A stretch of 64,000 bases of DNA from Robertmurraya siralis (GTDB lineage Bacteria > Bacillota > Bacilli > Bacillales > Cytobacillaceae), in the NCBI RefSeq assembly GCF_005502275.1, contig NZ_SWLZ01000002.1, positions 124,001-188,000 of the forward strand, in the 5' to 3' direction. The position numbers were made by a program, and so were the translations under genes. Positions 18,237 through 27,193 of the stretch are shown piece after piece (the stretch's first letter is position 1; each line of letters begins with the position of its first letter). A model generated the notes under the pieces. That model was not told where the DNA came from. It worked only from the letters and a program-made list of their open reading frames with translations, and ran no database searches.

Positions 18237-19400
18237 ATGAATCTACGGCTCTGGATCCTCGTAGGAATTGTTGCCATTTCTGGTTTTTCACAAGGGATGA
18301 TCCTCCCGCTAATCGCCATTATTTTCGAACAAGATGGGGTTTCATCAAGCATTAATGGTCTGCATGCGACGAGTATATACATCGGAATTTTATTGATTTC
18401 ACCTTTTTTAGAAAAACCGTTAAAAAGATTTGGCTACAAACCGATCATCGTTCTTGGCGGCTTGATCGTCCTCCTATCACTTTTTCTATTTCCATTTTGG
18501 AAATCACTATGGTTTTGGTTTATTTTGCGGTTATTGATCGGAATCGGCGACAATATGCTCCATTTTGGGACACAAACATGGATCACTTCTTTTTCTACTG
18601 TGAAAAATCGCGGCAGAAACATTGCCTTATATGGACTCTTTTTTAGCTTAGGTTTTGCAATCGGACCAATGATGACCCGCCTGCTGTCGATAAATGAGTC
18701 ACTTCCTTTTATCATTTCAGCAGGGCTGAGTTTCACCGCTTGGGTGACTATTTTTCTCCTTAAAAATGAAATTCCTGACCATGATTCAACGGAAGCAACT
18801 TCTTTTTTTAGTACGTTTCAACGATTTAGTCAAGTTTGGAAGTATGCATGGGTGGCTTTCCTTCCCCCTTTTGGCTATGGTTTTCTTGAAGCAACCTTAA
18901 ATGGGAATTTCCCTGTTTATGCGTTAAGAATCGGCGTTGATATAAATGCTGTTTCGATTATTTTACCGGCATTTGCAATTGGAACAATTGTCTTTCAAAT
19001 GCCGCTTGGACTTATGAGCGATCGCTACGGGCGCAAGAAAATTTTACGATTCGTCATGATTTCAGGATTTCTCACCTTTCTTGCGGCTGCCATTCTTGAA
19101 GGCTCAGAGGCTGCTTTATTTTCCTGCTTTTTTATCGCAGGAATGCTTGTCGGTTCCACCTTTTCGCTTGGCATATCCTATATGGCAGACCTCCTGCCAA
19201 AGCATCTCCTGCCAGCGGGAAATATAATGTGCAGCATATTTTTTAGTTTTGGAAGCATTACGGGTCCGTTCATTGGCGGATTGATGATTGAATACATTGA
19301 AGGGATTAGTTTCTTTTATTTAATTGCTTTCATGTTACTTACCATTTTTATTGCTTTATTTTTCTTTCAGCCGCAGCAACAACAATCAGCCTATAAATAA
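18237..19400 (+). CDS. MFS transporter, YfkF-like
   Basis: 387-residue integral membrane carrier with about 12 hydrophobic segments and the loop motifs of drug-type MFS carriers (SDRYGRKK between TM 8 and 9 in the second half). It is in the place of yfkF in the B. subtilis order, divergent from the OsmC gene. Substrate unknown, probably an exporter. Ribosome site GAGGTATG precedes the ATG. Confidence 0.85.
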   Translation: MNLRLWILVGIVAISGFSQGMILPLIAIIFEQDGVSSSINGLHATSIYIGILLISPFLEKPLKRFGYKPIIVLGGLIVLLSLFLFPFWKSLWFWFILRLLIGIGDNMLHFGTQTWITSFSTVKNRGRNIALYGLFFSLGFAIGPMMTRLLSINESLPFIISAGLSFTAWVTIFLLKNEIPDHDSTEATSFFSTFQRFSQVWKYAWVAFLPPFGYGFLEATLNGNFPVYALRIGVDINAVSIILPAFAIGTIVFQMPLGLMSDRYGRKKILRFVMISGFLTFLAAAILEGSEAALFSCFFIAGMLVGSTFSLGISYMADLLPKHLLPAGNIMCSIFFSFGSITGPFIGGLMIEYIEGISFFYLIAFMLLTIFIALFFFQPQQQQSAYK

Positions 19401-19423
19401 GCTTTGTTAGCTGTCCGTGTTCA

Positions 19424-19472
19424 TTTTAGCTCATTTCGTGTGAAATCAATCATTACACGAAATGAGCTAAAA
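19424..19472. repeat. 18-bp perfect inverted repeat after the MFS gene
   Basis: TTTTAGCTCATTTCGTGT (19424-19441) pairs perfectly with ACACGAAATGAGCTAAAA (19455-19472) across a 13-base loop. It may terminate the MFS gene, but the plus-strand sequence after the stem is A-rich (AAAAAAATTTT), not a simple U-run. Confidence 0.7.
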
Positions 19473-19514
19473 AAATTTTCAATACAATTGGTTAATAAAA
19501 TCTATAAATAAAGC

Positions 19515-19550
19515 TTTACATATTGAAATCAAATGTTATAATTAGAATAA
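19515..19550 (+). promoter_or_regulatory. pfeT promoter overlapped by a PerR-like box
   Basis: TTTACA (19515-19520), 16-base spacer, TATAAT (19537-19542). The -10 is embedded in TTATAATTAGAATAA (19536-19550), which matches the PerR consensus TTATAATNATTATAA at all but two specified positions. This fits peroxide-induced expression of the ATPase. The transcript would carry a leader of about 140 bases with a GCTGT/ACAGC hairpin (19580-19602). Confidence 0.7.
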
Positions 19551-19690
19551 ATATAAATAAGTAATTATTATGATTTTCTGCTGTTGCCTATTAGGTGACA
19601 GCTTTCGTGTTTTATTAGGGTATTGATGTTGATTATTTTTCTCAATTAGATCAAGATAATTGAAATAGGTTATCATTGGGGGATGCGGAG

Positions 19691-21610
19691 ATGAACACAG
19701 ACATTAAAGGAATAACGAATACTGGAGCCAACCAAGAAGGGCTCTTGGATAAAATTTGGCCACATGTTGAACTAATTGCCGCGATTACAAGCGGTCTCCT
19801 GATTGCTATCGGGTGGTTACTTGAAAAAAACGACTTAACAACCGCTTCAGTTGTTTCCTTCGTGTTAGCTTTTTTGATTGGAGGCTATGCGAAAGCAAAA
19901 GAAGGCATTGAAAGTACGATAGCTGAGAAAGAATTAAATGTTGAAATGCTGATGATCTTTGCGGCAATTGGATCCGCTGTTATTGGTTACTGGACTGAAG
20001 GGGCCATTCTCATCTTTATTTTCTCCTTAAGCGGAGCTCTGGAGACTTATACGATGAATAAAAGCCATAAGGAAATATCAGCACTAATGGAATTGCAGCC
20101 GCAGGAAGCATTAGTTGTTTCAAATGGGGTGGAAAAGATCACCCCTGTTGCTGAATTAAGGATTGGCGATCTCATTCTTATTAAGCCAGGGGAAAGAATT
20201 CCTTCCGATGGGAGGATTGTTAAAGGACAGAGTCACCTAGACGAAGCTGCCATTACTGGAGAATCTATTCCAGTTTCGAAAGGTGTCCATGAAGATGTCT
20301 ATGCCGGGACAGTCAATCTGAACGGCTCGCTCACAGTTGAAATTACGAAAGAAAGTAGCGATACTCTTTTCCAAAAGATTATCCAACTTGTTCAATCTGC
20401 TCAAAGTGAAAAATCCCCTTCCCAGCTATTCATTGAGAAGTTTGAAGGAATGTATGTTAAAGTTGTTCTTGCTGTCGTTGCACTCATGATGTTCCTGCCA
20501 CATTTCTTGCTAGGATGGAGTTGGACTGAAACTTTTTACCGCGCCATGATTTTATTGGTTGTCGCTTCTCCATGCGCCCTTGTCGCTTCAATCATGCCTG
20601 CAACCTTAGCAGCGATTTCGACCGGTGCAAGGCGTGGAATTCTCTTTAAAGGTGGAGTCCATTTAGAGAATCTAAGTCATTTACGCGCCATTGCGTTCGA
20701 TAAAACGGGTACGTTAACAAAAGGAAAGCCTGAAGTCACGGATATTTTAACTAATGAGGAAATCTCCAAAACGGAATTTCTACTAAAAACAGCAGCGATT
20801 GAAAGTCACTCTAATCATCCGTTGGCAAATGCAATTGTCAACTATGCAAAAGAAAATAGAGAGGAAGCTCTTATCCACCCTGAGAGTATTGAAGATATTT
20901 CAGGCTATGGAGTGAAAGCCACATACGAGCATGAATTGTGGAAAATAGGAAAAGCAGATTTCGTAGGAAGGGAAGCAGCAGAGTCATTCTTAGATGGAGC
21001 CGCATTGCGCTTAGCGCAGGAAGGGAAAACGATCGTTTTTGTGCAAAAAGATGGGGAGATCGTCGGCTTAATTGCTTTGAAGGACGTCGTTCGTGATGAA
21101 ACGAAAAAAGCAATTGATCAATTAAAACAAAAAGGAATTTACACCGTTATGTTGACAGGTGATAGTAAAAATACAGCACATGCGATTGCCGCAGAAAGCC
21201 ATGTAAATGATTACACCGCAGAATGTTTGCCGGAGGATAAAGTAGAAAAATTAAAAAGAATTAAAGAAGAGTATGGTCATGTCGCCATGGTTGGTGATGG
21301 TATCAATGATGCACCTGCACTTGCAACTGCCAATGTTGGAATTGCGATGGGTGACGGCTCTGGCGTCGCTTTGGAAACTGCTGATGTTGTTCTAATGAAA
21401 AATGATTTGCCGCGCATCGCCGAAGCTATTCAATTGTCAGAAAAGATGAATCGTATTATTAAGCAAAACGTTATTTTCTCCATTTCTGTTATTATGGTGC
21501 TAATCGTCTCCAACTTCCTGCAGTTTATCGACCTACCTTTTGGTGTAATTGGTCATGAGGGCAGCACCATTTTGGTCATTTTAAACGGCTTACGCCTATT
21601 AAAGTCGTAG
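19691..21610 (+). CDS. pfeT: P1B-4-type heavy-metal ATPase, PfeT/ZosA-like
   Basis: ATP-driven metal transporter in the cell membrane, 639 residues. Visible: actuator TGES at 189-192, the metal-site SPC (293-295) in place of CPC, phosphorylation site DKTG at 337-340, SHSNHP nucleotide-binding loop, GDGINDAP hinge, and HEGST in the last membrane helix. SPC plus HEGxT defines the P1B-4 group. In B. subtilis the SPC-type pump PfeT (first called ZosA/YkvW) exports Fe(II) and is PerR-controlled; the PerR-like box here supports the same role. There is no N-terminal metal-binding domain. Start set at ATG 19691 after GGGGGA rather than the upstream TTG. Confidence 0.87.
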   Translation: MNTDIKGITNTGANQEGLLDKIWPHVELIAAITSGLLIAIGWLLEKNDLTTASVVSFVLAFLIGGYAKAKEGIESTIAEKELNVEMLMIFAAIGSAVIGYWTEGAILIFIFSLSGALETYTMNKSHKEISALMELQPQEALVVSNGVEKITPVAELRIGDLILIKPGERIPSDGRIVKGQSHLDEAAITGESIPVSKGVHEDVYAGTVNLNGSLTVEITKESSDTLFQKIIQLVQSAQSEKSPSQLFIEKFEGMYVKVVLAVVALMMFLPHFLLGWSWTETFYRAMILLVVASPCALVASIMPATLAAISTGARRGILFKGGVHLENLSHLRAIAFDKTGTLTKGKPEVTDILTNEEISKTEFLLKTAAIESHSNHPLANAIVNYAKENREEALIHPESIEDISGYGVKATYEHELWKIGKADFVGREAAESFLDGAALRLAQEGKTIVFVQKDGEIVGLIALKDVVRDETKKAIDQLKQKGIYTVMLTGDSKNTAHAIAAESHVNDYTAECLPEDKVEKLKRIKEEYGHVAMVGDGINDAPALATANVGIAMGDGSGVALETADVVLMKNDLPRIAEAIQLSEKMNRIIKQNVIFSISVIMVLIVSNFLQFIDLPFGVIGHEGSTILVILNGLRLLKS

Positions 21611-21655
21611 CTTTGCTCATCACTTTGTGAAATGCAAAGTAGCAGGGACAAGAAA

Positions 21656-21706
21656 AAAAGCGCATGAAATCAAGGTTTTGAAACTTGATTTCATGCGCTT
21701 TTGCTT
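21656..21706 (+). terminator. Terminator after the metal ATPase
   Basis: A perfect 19-bp stem (21656-21674 with 21684-21702), inner arms GCGCATGAAATCAAG/CTTGATTTCATGCGC, with a TTTTGCTT tail. Confidence 0.88.
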
Positions 21707-21754
21707 ATGTTGCTCATCGCAAGCATACCTCTTATTTTGCACACTCCCTGCGTT

Positions 21755-22582
21755 TCAGCATGTTTCATCCTTTAACAATTGGTTCAATGCATTCACTTCT
21801 CCACCAAGAATAATAATAACGCCCGTTAAATAAAACCAAATCAATAACACAATAACCGCACCAATACTCCCATATGTGGCTGAGTAATTGCCGAAATTGC
21901 TTACGTAGAAAGAAAAGCCCCAGGAAACAATTAACCAGCTTACGGTTGCAAAAATCGCACCTGGAACCGCATCAATACACTGAAATCTTTTGTTTGGAGC
22001 AAGCCAATAAAGCACTAAAAAGACGATAAATATAATCAAAAAGCTTAAAATCCACCTTAACATATGCCAAAAACTTAAAAAATGGCTTGAAAATCCGAGC
22101 TTCGCAAATAAAAACATCCCAATTTGTTTACCGAAGACCGGAAGTAAGAGCGCGATAATGAACACGAATATCATTGCAACCGTAAAAATTATTGCCATCC
22201 CTCTAGCTACAACAAAGGAACGATTTTCCTTAACATCATAAGCTTTATTTAATGCACGAATAATTGCATTAATTCCATTCGAAGCAGACCACATCGTCGC
22301 AATAATTCCGAAAGAAAGCAGCGTTCGACTTTGTTGATTCATAATTTCATTTAAATTCGTTTCAATGAAAGTCATCGTTTCTCCTGGAGCAAAATCAGCT
22401 ACAACGCTAAGCATTTCTTCTTGTGTAATCGGTAAATAAGGTAAGAGTGTAACTAAGAAAATAAGGAGCGGAAATAACGACAACAGAAAGAAATAAGCCA
22501 ATTGAGCTGCTAAGCCCATTACATCATCTTCGCCGATTCTCTTCCACAGCAACATTAAACCTCTAACATTTAACAATGCCAT
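21755..22582 (-). CDS. YihY/BrkB-family membrane protein (YfkH)
   Basis: 275-residue membrane protein with six or so helices; family formerly mislabelled ribonuclease BN. Typical segments: LAAQLAYFFLLSLFPLLIFL near the N-terminus, ASNGINAIIRALNKAYDV, and a final GSIGAVIVLLIWFYLTGVII. Function unknown. Ribosome site AGGTAGGGGTGG before ATG. Likely an operon with the YtxH-like gene 23 bases upstream, as yfkI-yfkH. Confidence 0.85.
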   Translation of the reverse strand: MALLNVRGLMLLWKRIGEDDVMGLAAQLAYFFLLSLFPLLIFLVTLLPYLPITQEEMLSVVADFAPGETMTFIETNLNEIMNQQSRTLLSFGIIATMWSASNGINAIIRALNKAYDVKENRSFVVARGMAIIFTVAMIFVFIIALLLPVFGKQIGMFLFAKLGFSSHFLSFWHMLRWILSFLIIFIVFLVLYWLAPNKRFQCIDAVPGAIFATVSWLIVSWGFSFYVSNFGNYSATYGSIGAVIVLLIWFYLTGVIIILGGEVNALNQLLKDETC

Positions 22583-22605
22583 TACTCCACCCCTACCTTA
22601 CCTTG

Positions 22606-22944
22606 TTAAACATCTTCCTCATCATGTTCTTTAATAAATGCTTCTTTCGTATCGTGAACAATTCCAACCACAGTTGGCGTTACTTCTCTGAGCTCTTCCA
22701 CTTTTTCTGCAATAAAGGATACGTCCTCACTTACTTGTTCAACTGTAGAACGCAGTTGTGTTGTTGTGTTTTTTAGTTTTTCTGCCGCCTCATTTGGATG
22801 CGTAATAAAGTGGGCAACGTTTTTTGCTCCCGTTTTACAGCTTGCTGCTACCGCATTTCTCGTTTGCCGATCAAGCAAACTAATCGCTCCACCGGCTATT
22901 GCCCCGAGTAGAATACCTTTCCAAAATTTATCTGTACTCCCCAT
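22606..22944 (-). CDS. YtxH-like small membrane-associated protein
   Basis: 112 residues: an N-terminal glycine-rich hydrophobic segment (GILLGAIAGGAISLLD) followed by a long amphipathic region likely to form a coiled coil (NTTTQLRSTVEQVSEDVSFI). This is the layout of YtxH/general-stress small proteins. Position matches yfkI. The start at ATG 22944 follows AAAGGAAGG; a longer frame has no ribosome site. Confidence 0.7.
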   Translation of the reverse strand: MGSTDKFWKGILLGAIAGGAISLLDRQTRNAVAASCKTGAKNVAHFITHPNEAAEKLKNTTTQLRSTVEQVSEDVSFIAEKVEELREVTPTVVGIVHDTKEAFIKEHDEEDV

Positions 22945-23045
22945 TTTTATGTCCTTCCTTTCTATCTCAATCACTGCCATTTATAATTTTAAGCTGAACT
23001 CTACTTAAGGGTGTTTATCCTGTCCGATCAAGTAAAAATAATCAG

Positions 23046-23519
23046 CTACTCCAAAACATGTTCATGTTTAATATGTTGTAATAGCTTTTCACAACCCTGC
23101 TTCAGTAAATCAAATACTTCTTGGAAATTTCCCGTATAATAAGGATCAGGAACATTCTTATCTTTTATATGCGGAACATAATCCAGTAGAACTTCAACAC
23201 TTGCTTTTGAAAAATCCGATTGCAGTTTCGCAATATTTTTCTTATTATCGCTATCCATCGCAATAATATAATCAAATTCCTGCAAATCTTTTGGCTGGAT
23301 TTGCCTAGCTTTAATTCCTTCAAACTCAATACTATTTGTTTTTAATATATTGGCTGTTCCTTGATGGGGTGGTTGTCCAATATGCCAGTCTCCAGTCCCC
23401 GCTGAATCAACCATAATTTCCCCTTCTAAACCTTCCCTCTTCACAGCATCTCGAAACATCGCCTCAGCCATCGGAGAACGACAAATATTCCCGAGACAGA
23501 CGAATAAAACTTTTACCAT
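23046..23519 (-). CDS. yfkJ: Low-molecular-weight protein-tyrosine phosphatase (YfkJ)
   Basis: 157 residues. Phosphatase signature CLGNICRS (CX5RS) at the N-terminus (~8-15) and the general-acid segment VPDPYYTG near the C-terminus. Hydrolyses phosphotyrosine, possibly phosphoarginine as with its relative YwlE. The start MVKVLFVCLGNIC follows GGGAGG by about ten bases; the longer frame start is upstream of the ribosome site. Same place as yfkJ in B. subtilis, with yfkI and yfkH downstream. Confidence 0.9.
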   Translation of the reverse strand: MVKVLFVCLGNICRSPMAEAMFRDAVKREGLEGEIMVDSAGTGDWHIGQPPHQGTANILKTNSIEFEGIKARQIQPKDLQEFDYIIAMDSDNKKNIAKLQSDFSKASVEVLLDYVPHIKDKNVPDPYYTGNFQEVFDLLKQGCEKLLQHIKHEHVLE

Positions 23520-23792
23520 ATATAGCATACCTCCCATCTACCATTTTCTTCGATTTACCCTCAAACATGCAACTGTTTGTTGAGATTTCAACAGATGATT
23601 TCATAAAAAATCATGGAATACCTGTTATAAACTATGGAAAGATGATAATATTCACTAAAGGATGTTACAAATATGAAATTGCAAAAATTTATCCGTTTAT
23701 GAATGGGACAAAACAATGAAGAATATGTAAATAATAGAATTGATTTTACCATGAAAAAGCGATGTCTAAGCAAAATGAAAGGTGGAAAAAGG

Positions 23793-24017
23793 ATGAATTT
23801 AACAACAGCATCGGTAGAAAATGTGGAGTATATGATTGAAAAGATTAAAGAAAAACTTAAAGTTTTAAATCTCGGGGCTATCAAACCGTCCCATTTCGAT
23901 GAAAATATGTATGAAGAATTAAAAGAAATTTATGAGCTTGTGATGAAAAAAAATTCCTTTAGCCCCAACGAAATGCAAGCTCTCGCAGAAGAACTTGGAA
24001 ATTTAAGAAAGCAATGA
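23793..24017 (+). CDS. yfkK: DUF1128/UPF0435 protein YfkK
   Basis: 74-residue cytoplasmic helical protein (NVEYMIEKIKEKLKVLNLGA ... NEMQALAEELGNLRK), the small family UPF0435. Function unknown. The start at ATG 23793 follows AAAGGTGG; the frame extends upstream without a ribosome site. Divergent from the phosphatase gene, as yfkK from yfkJ. Confidence 0.82.
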   Translation: MNLTTASVENVEYMIEKIKEKLKVLNLGAIKPSHFDENMYEELKEIYELVMKKNSFSPNEMQALAEELGNLRKQ

Positions 24018-24206
24018 CAACTTATTTACATAGTAAATAGAGCGTTACCTACCCACTTCAATTTAAAAAACAGTTTCAATCGTGAAATAACGATTAGCGT
24101 TGGACACGAAAGATCAATGTCGGTAAGAACAAAAGTGCCGGAGCTAGATGAAAACAAATTGATTTAGTGTATACACATTTTTTACATTTTATGATTTCCT
24201 AGACAA

Positions 24207-24247
24207 TAAAAAAACGGCTCCCATGAACTGTGATTATTTGGGGGCCT
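24207..24247 (-). terminator. Terminator after the HD-GYP gene
   Basis: Imperfect arms GGCTCCCA (24216-24223) and TGGGGGCC (24239-24246), giving a minus-strand hairpin ending GTTTTTTTATT. Confidence 0.7.
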
Positions 24248-24263
24248 CTTCTTTATTCAGCGC

Positions 24264-25244
24264 TCAGCTAGTAAGCACTTCCGATATGAGAAGTGTATGG
24301 CAGTCACCTAATGAGACTTCCTCTTCACTATCCAAATAGCGTATGTACGGCCTTTGTAAATTTCTAAGAATCTTCGTCACAATTGCTTTACGACCGTTAT
24401 TGAGTCTGACTTTCGTTCCGGGAATATAACTTGGTACTTGTTGGACAAATAAACCAATAAGTTCGGCCGTAAACCATGTGTCACTTTTTGTCATAATATA
24501 TTCCATTGCTTCATGTGGTGGAAGTCCGTTATTTGATATCGCATGGTCGTACACATTTCCAAGCGCACAAATTTGAGCAAGTTCATGAATTTCTTTCTCT
24601 TCTAATCCCCTCGGCTTCCCACTTCCGTCAATTGCCTCGTGATGCTGATACGCGACATGGGCGGATAAAAGACTGACTTCTCTTATTTTTCGTAAATACT
24701 CAAAACCACTTCTTGCATGGTGCTGTGTTTCTTCCTTAATTGCCTTTCCGATATCGTGAAGTAGACAGCCCATAGCCAATTCCCTTAATTGCTTTTGAGA
24801 AATTCCCAGCTTTTTCGCCAATTGCAGAGAAATAAGAGCGACATTGACGGCATGGGCATACTCCCTTAAATTCTCTGTTAAAGAGGATGTCGGAACAAGA
24901 AATATCGCTTTCCGTTTCGCCACCTCATCGACAAGCGTTACAACTTGCTTTTGAATCTCACGAATCGGGAGCTTCTGATTTTCCTCGACAGCTCGATAAG
25001 TATTTTTCAACGCATCAATCGCTTCCATCCAAGTTGGTGTATCGACCATTTCTTCCATCGTAATCCCAAAGGAAATGGCGTCCTCAACAAATAAATAGCG
25101 AATATCAAGGGCGCCGAGCTTTTCTAAATAAGTAGGATGTATCGTTCTTCCGGCACCTAGTAACACACGTCTATGCTTATCATAAATCGGCCTCGCAAGT
25201 TGCATTAGCTTTGGATTATACTCATCAATACTAATCAGTCTCAT
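24264..25244 (-). CDS. HD-GYP domain protein, probable c-di-GMP phosphodiesterase
   Basis: 326 residues. The C-terminal half is an HD-type phosphohydrolase: His131 (YAHAVNV), His163-Asp164 in LLHDIGKA, His201-His202 (QHHEAIDGSG), and ALGNVYDHA. The order HD ... HHE ... DGSGxP is that of HD-GYP domains, but the GYP signature is GKP here, so activity is not certain. The N-terminal ~120 residues resemble the DUF3391-like extension of Firmicute HD-GYP proteins. Start at ATG 25244 after ACAGGAGA. It lies 1.3 kb from sinR and 2 kb from a c-di-GMP riboswitch-like element, suggesting a role in local c-di-GMP signalling. Confidence 0.82.
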   Translation of the reverse strand: MRLISIDEYNPKLMQLARPIYDKHRRVLLGAGRTIHPTYLEKLGALDIRYLFVEDAISFGITMEEMVDTPTWMEAIDALKNTYRAVEENQKLPIREIQKQVVTLVDEVAKRKAIFLVPTSSLTENLREYAHAVNVALISLQLAKKLGISQKQLRELAMGCLLHDIGKAIKEETQHHARSGFEYLRKIREVSLLSAHVAYQHHEAIDGSGKPRGLEEKEIHELAQICALGNVYDHAISNNGLPPHEAMEYIMTKSDTWFTAELIGLFVQQVPSYIPGTKVRLNNGRKAIVTKILRNLQRPYIRYLDSEEEVSLGDCHTLLISEVLTS

Positions 25245-25334
25245 GACACTTCTCCTGTACAACTTTATTTACCGGCTCTATTTTAAATTCGTGAATCTAG
25301 GTGCTTAGAACTCAGAAAAAATACGCACTTCCCC

Positions 25335-26090
25335 TTACGCATCTTCCTGATTGGTTAAAATAATCGGACCCTCTTTTGTAATCGCGATCGTGTGCTCATA
25401 TTGAGCAGAATATTCTCCATCGATCGTACGGGCAGTCCAGCCATTGTCGTCCATCTTCATTTCATACTGTCCAATGTTGACCATCGGTTCGATTGTAAAG
25501 ACCATGCCTTCTTTAATACGAGGTCCTTTTCCCGGAAGGCCGAAATGAGGCACATCAGGTTTTTCATGAATAACGGAGCCAATACCATGCCCGATAAAAT
25601 CACGCACAACCGAAAACCCTTCAGCTTCCACATAAGTCTGGATGGCATGACCAATATCACCAATGCGGTTGCCAACCTGCGCTTGTTCAATTCCTTTATA
25701 TAGTGCTTCCTTTGTTACTTGTAAAAGCTTCTTCGTCTTGTCAGATACCTCCCCAACTGCGTACGTCCAAGCCGAATCCGCTAATGCTCCATTTAAATTG
25801 ACCACCATATCAATCGTCACAATATCGCCATTTTTTAAAGGTTCTTTCCTTGGAAATCCATGGCAAATTTCATCGTTTATACTTGCACATGTTGCATACT
25901 CATAACCTTTATAGCCCTTTTGTTCAGCAGATGCTCCCTTTTTTGCCAAAAAGGAATCGACGAACTCTTCTATTTCCCAAGTTGTCACTCCCGGTTTAAT
26001 CATCTTAGCAATTTCTTTATGAACAGAAGCCAACACTTCTCCAGCTTTTTTCATCATTTCAATTTCTCTTTGTGATTTTAAAACAATCAT
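25335..26090 (-). CDS. map: Methionine aminopeptidase, type I
   Basis: Removes the initiator methionine from new proteins. 251 residues, the length of B. subtilis MapB/YflG. Metal-site regions are visible: NGALADSAWTY (first Asp pair region), GHGIGSVIHEKPDVPHFG, FTIEPMV and AQYEHT. The start at ATG 26090 follows GAAGGAGG; an upstream frame extension covers the ribosome site. Confidence 0.93.
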   Translation of the reverse strand: MIVLKSQREIEMMKKAGEVLASVHKEIAKMIKPGVTTWEIEEFVDSFLAKKGASAEQKGYKGYEYATCASINDEICHGFPRKEPLKNGDIVTIDMVVNLNGALADSAWTYAVGEVSDKTKKLLQVTKEALYKGIEQAQVGNRIGDIGHAIQTYVEAEGFSVVRDFIGHGIGSVIHEKPDVPHFGLPGKGPRIKEGMVFTIEPMVNIGQYEMKMDDNGWTARTIDGEYSAQYEHTIAITKEGPIILTNQEDA

Positions 26091-26111
26091 CGCTAGTCCT
26101 CCTTCATACAA

Positions 26112-26453
26112 GTACAGATGTACCTTTCATCATTGTAATACTTTTCATGTAACAATCACAATAATTTCTATTTCATACACCTTTTAATAGGTGTTAAATT
26201 TTCTATTTGGCAATATTCGGCTTTTACTACAACTTTGTACACCGGGAAATCGACTCATTACCCATTGTTTTAGTTATGTTCATCATACGATTATTGGCTC
26301 ATTCCCGTGCAAATTACTGCCTGTCCACGGGAACAAGCCAAAGGGTCAATCGAGTTATTTAAAATGTGTCTTATTGGGCATTGTCACAATTGAATGAATA
26401 TTCTACTATGTAAATAAATATTATTTTCTTACTATGGATAGCTGAAAAATTCG
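26112..26453. other. Intergenic before sinR, no gene seen
   Basis: AT-rich sequence between the divergent map and sinR genes. A short plus-strand frame (26191-26397) has no ribosome site. It presumably holds the map promoter, which I could not assign. Confidence 0.4.
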
Positions 26454-26472
26454 AAAGAACTTTTCGTTCTAA
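26454..26472. promoter_or_regulatory. Inverted SinR-box pair upstream of sinR
   Basis: AAAGAAC (26454-26460), a perfect reverse complement of the SinR 7-mer GTTCTTT, is followed after five bases by GTTCTAA (26466-26472), six of seven matches. An inverted pair is one arrangement bound by the SinR tetramer. It lies 65 bp before sinR and would fit autoregulation. Confidence 0.55.
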
Positions 26473-26536
26473 ATATGGAACTGCTTTTGAATATTTGCTA
26501 TTATTAAATTATACATTTTGATAGGATGTGTGATTC

Positions 26537-26860
26537 ATGATTGGTGATCGTGTAAAAAAACTTAGACTTGAAAAGAAGATGTCTCTTTCAGAACTTGCTG
26601 AGCAAGCTGGAGTGGCTAAATCTTATTTAAGTTCTTTAGAAAGAAATCTACAAAACAATCCGTCGATTCAATTTCTTGAAAAAATTGCTGGCGTTCTCCA
26701 TGTTCCAGTTGATTACCTAATCCATGAACACTTAAATGATGAAGAGCTCGATTCAGAATGGATTAAAATCGTAAAAGAAGCTATGGACTCTGGTATATCC
26801 AAAGAACAATTTAGAGAATATCTTGAGTTTAATAAGTGGAGAGCCAATCAAGGCAAATAA
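26537..26860 (+). CDS. sinR: Biofilm master repressor SinR
   Basis: DNA-binding repressor of matrix genes, 107 residues (111 in B. subtilis). Xre-type helix-turn-helix at ~5-60 (SLSELAEQAGVAKSYLSSLE, RNLQNNPSIQFLEKIA) and a C-terminal SIN dimerisation domain at ~73-102 (LDSEWIKIVKEAMDSGISKE), the part that SinI captures. Unlike B. subtilis, sinI is not directly upstream; the SinI-like gene is 330 bp downstream on the other strand. No tapA-sipW-tasA genes are in the window. Confidence 0.93.
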   Translation: MIGDRVKKLRLEKKMSLSELAEQAGVAKSYLSSLERNLQNNPSIQFLEKIAGVLHVPVDYLIHEHLNDEELDSEWIKIVKEAMDSGISKEQFREYLEFNKWRANQGK

Positions 26861-26901
26861 CAGAACTAATTGAAGCTAGACTAAATAGAAGCTAAACCTG
26901 C

Positions 26902-27049
26902 AGACTGCCCGCAAACGCTTGCTTTCTCTGTTGCTTCGCCTTGCCCGGTGCCCAATAGTAACTCTGCTCCTCCCAAGGCTTCGCTCCGCGAAAGACAAAC
27001 TTTTTCACTCAGTCTGAAAAGGGAACTCTTTGACTTTGTCTAAACTCTG
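26902..27049 (+). repeat. Dispersed repeat, copy A (sinR 3' region)
   Basis: Starts AGACTGCCCGCAAACGCT and contains TTGCTTCGCC, GCTCCTCC, AAGGCTTCGCT and CTTTGTCTAAACT. The same blocks in the same order occur at 30303-30477. This copy lies between the sinR stop and its terminator. It is non-coding, and much richer in GC than its surroundings. Confidence 0.7.
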
Positions 27050-27080
27050 AAACCTGTTCTATTAAAAGAACAGGTTTTTC
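27050..27080 (+). terminator. sinR terminator
   Basis: Perfect arms AAACCTGTTCT (27050-27060) and AGAACAGGTTT (27067-27077) with a TTTTT tail. Confidence 0.88.
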
Positions 27081-27193
27081 AATTTTATGCTAGGTAACTA
27101 AAGCGGTGATGATCTAAAATGTTAGTCTAAAATGAAGTCAGAAAAGATACATGTAAATGATTAATAGTTTAATAAGTAGAAACGCAAAAAAAC

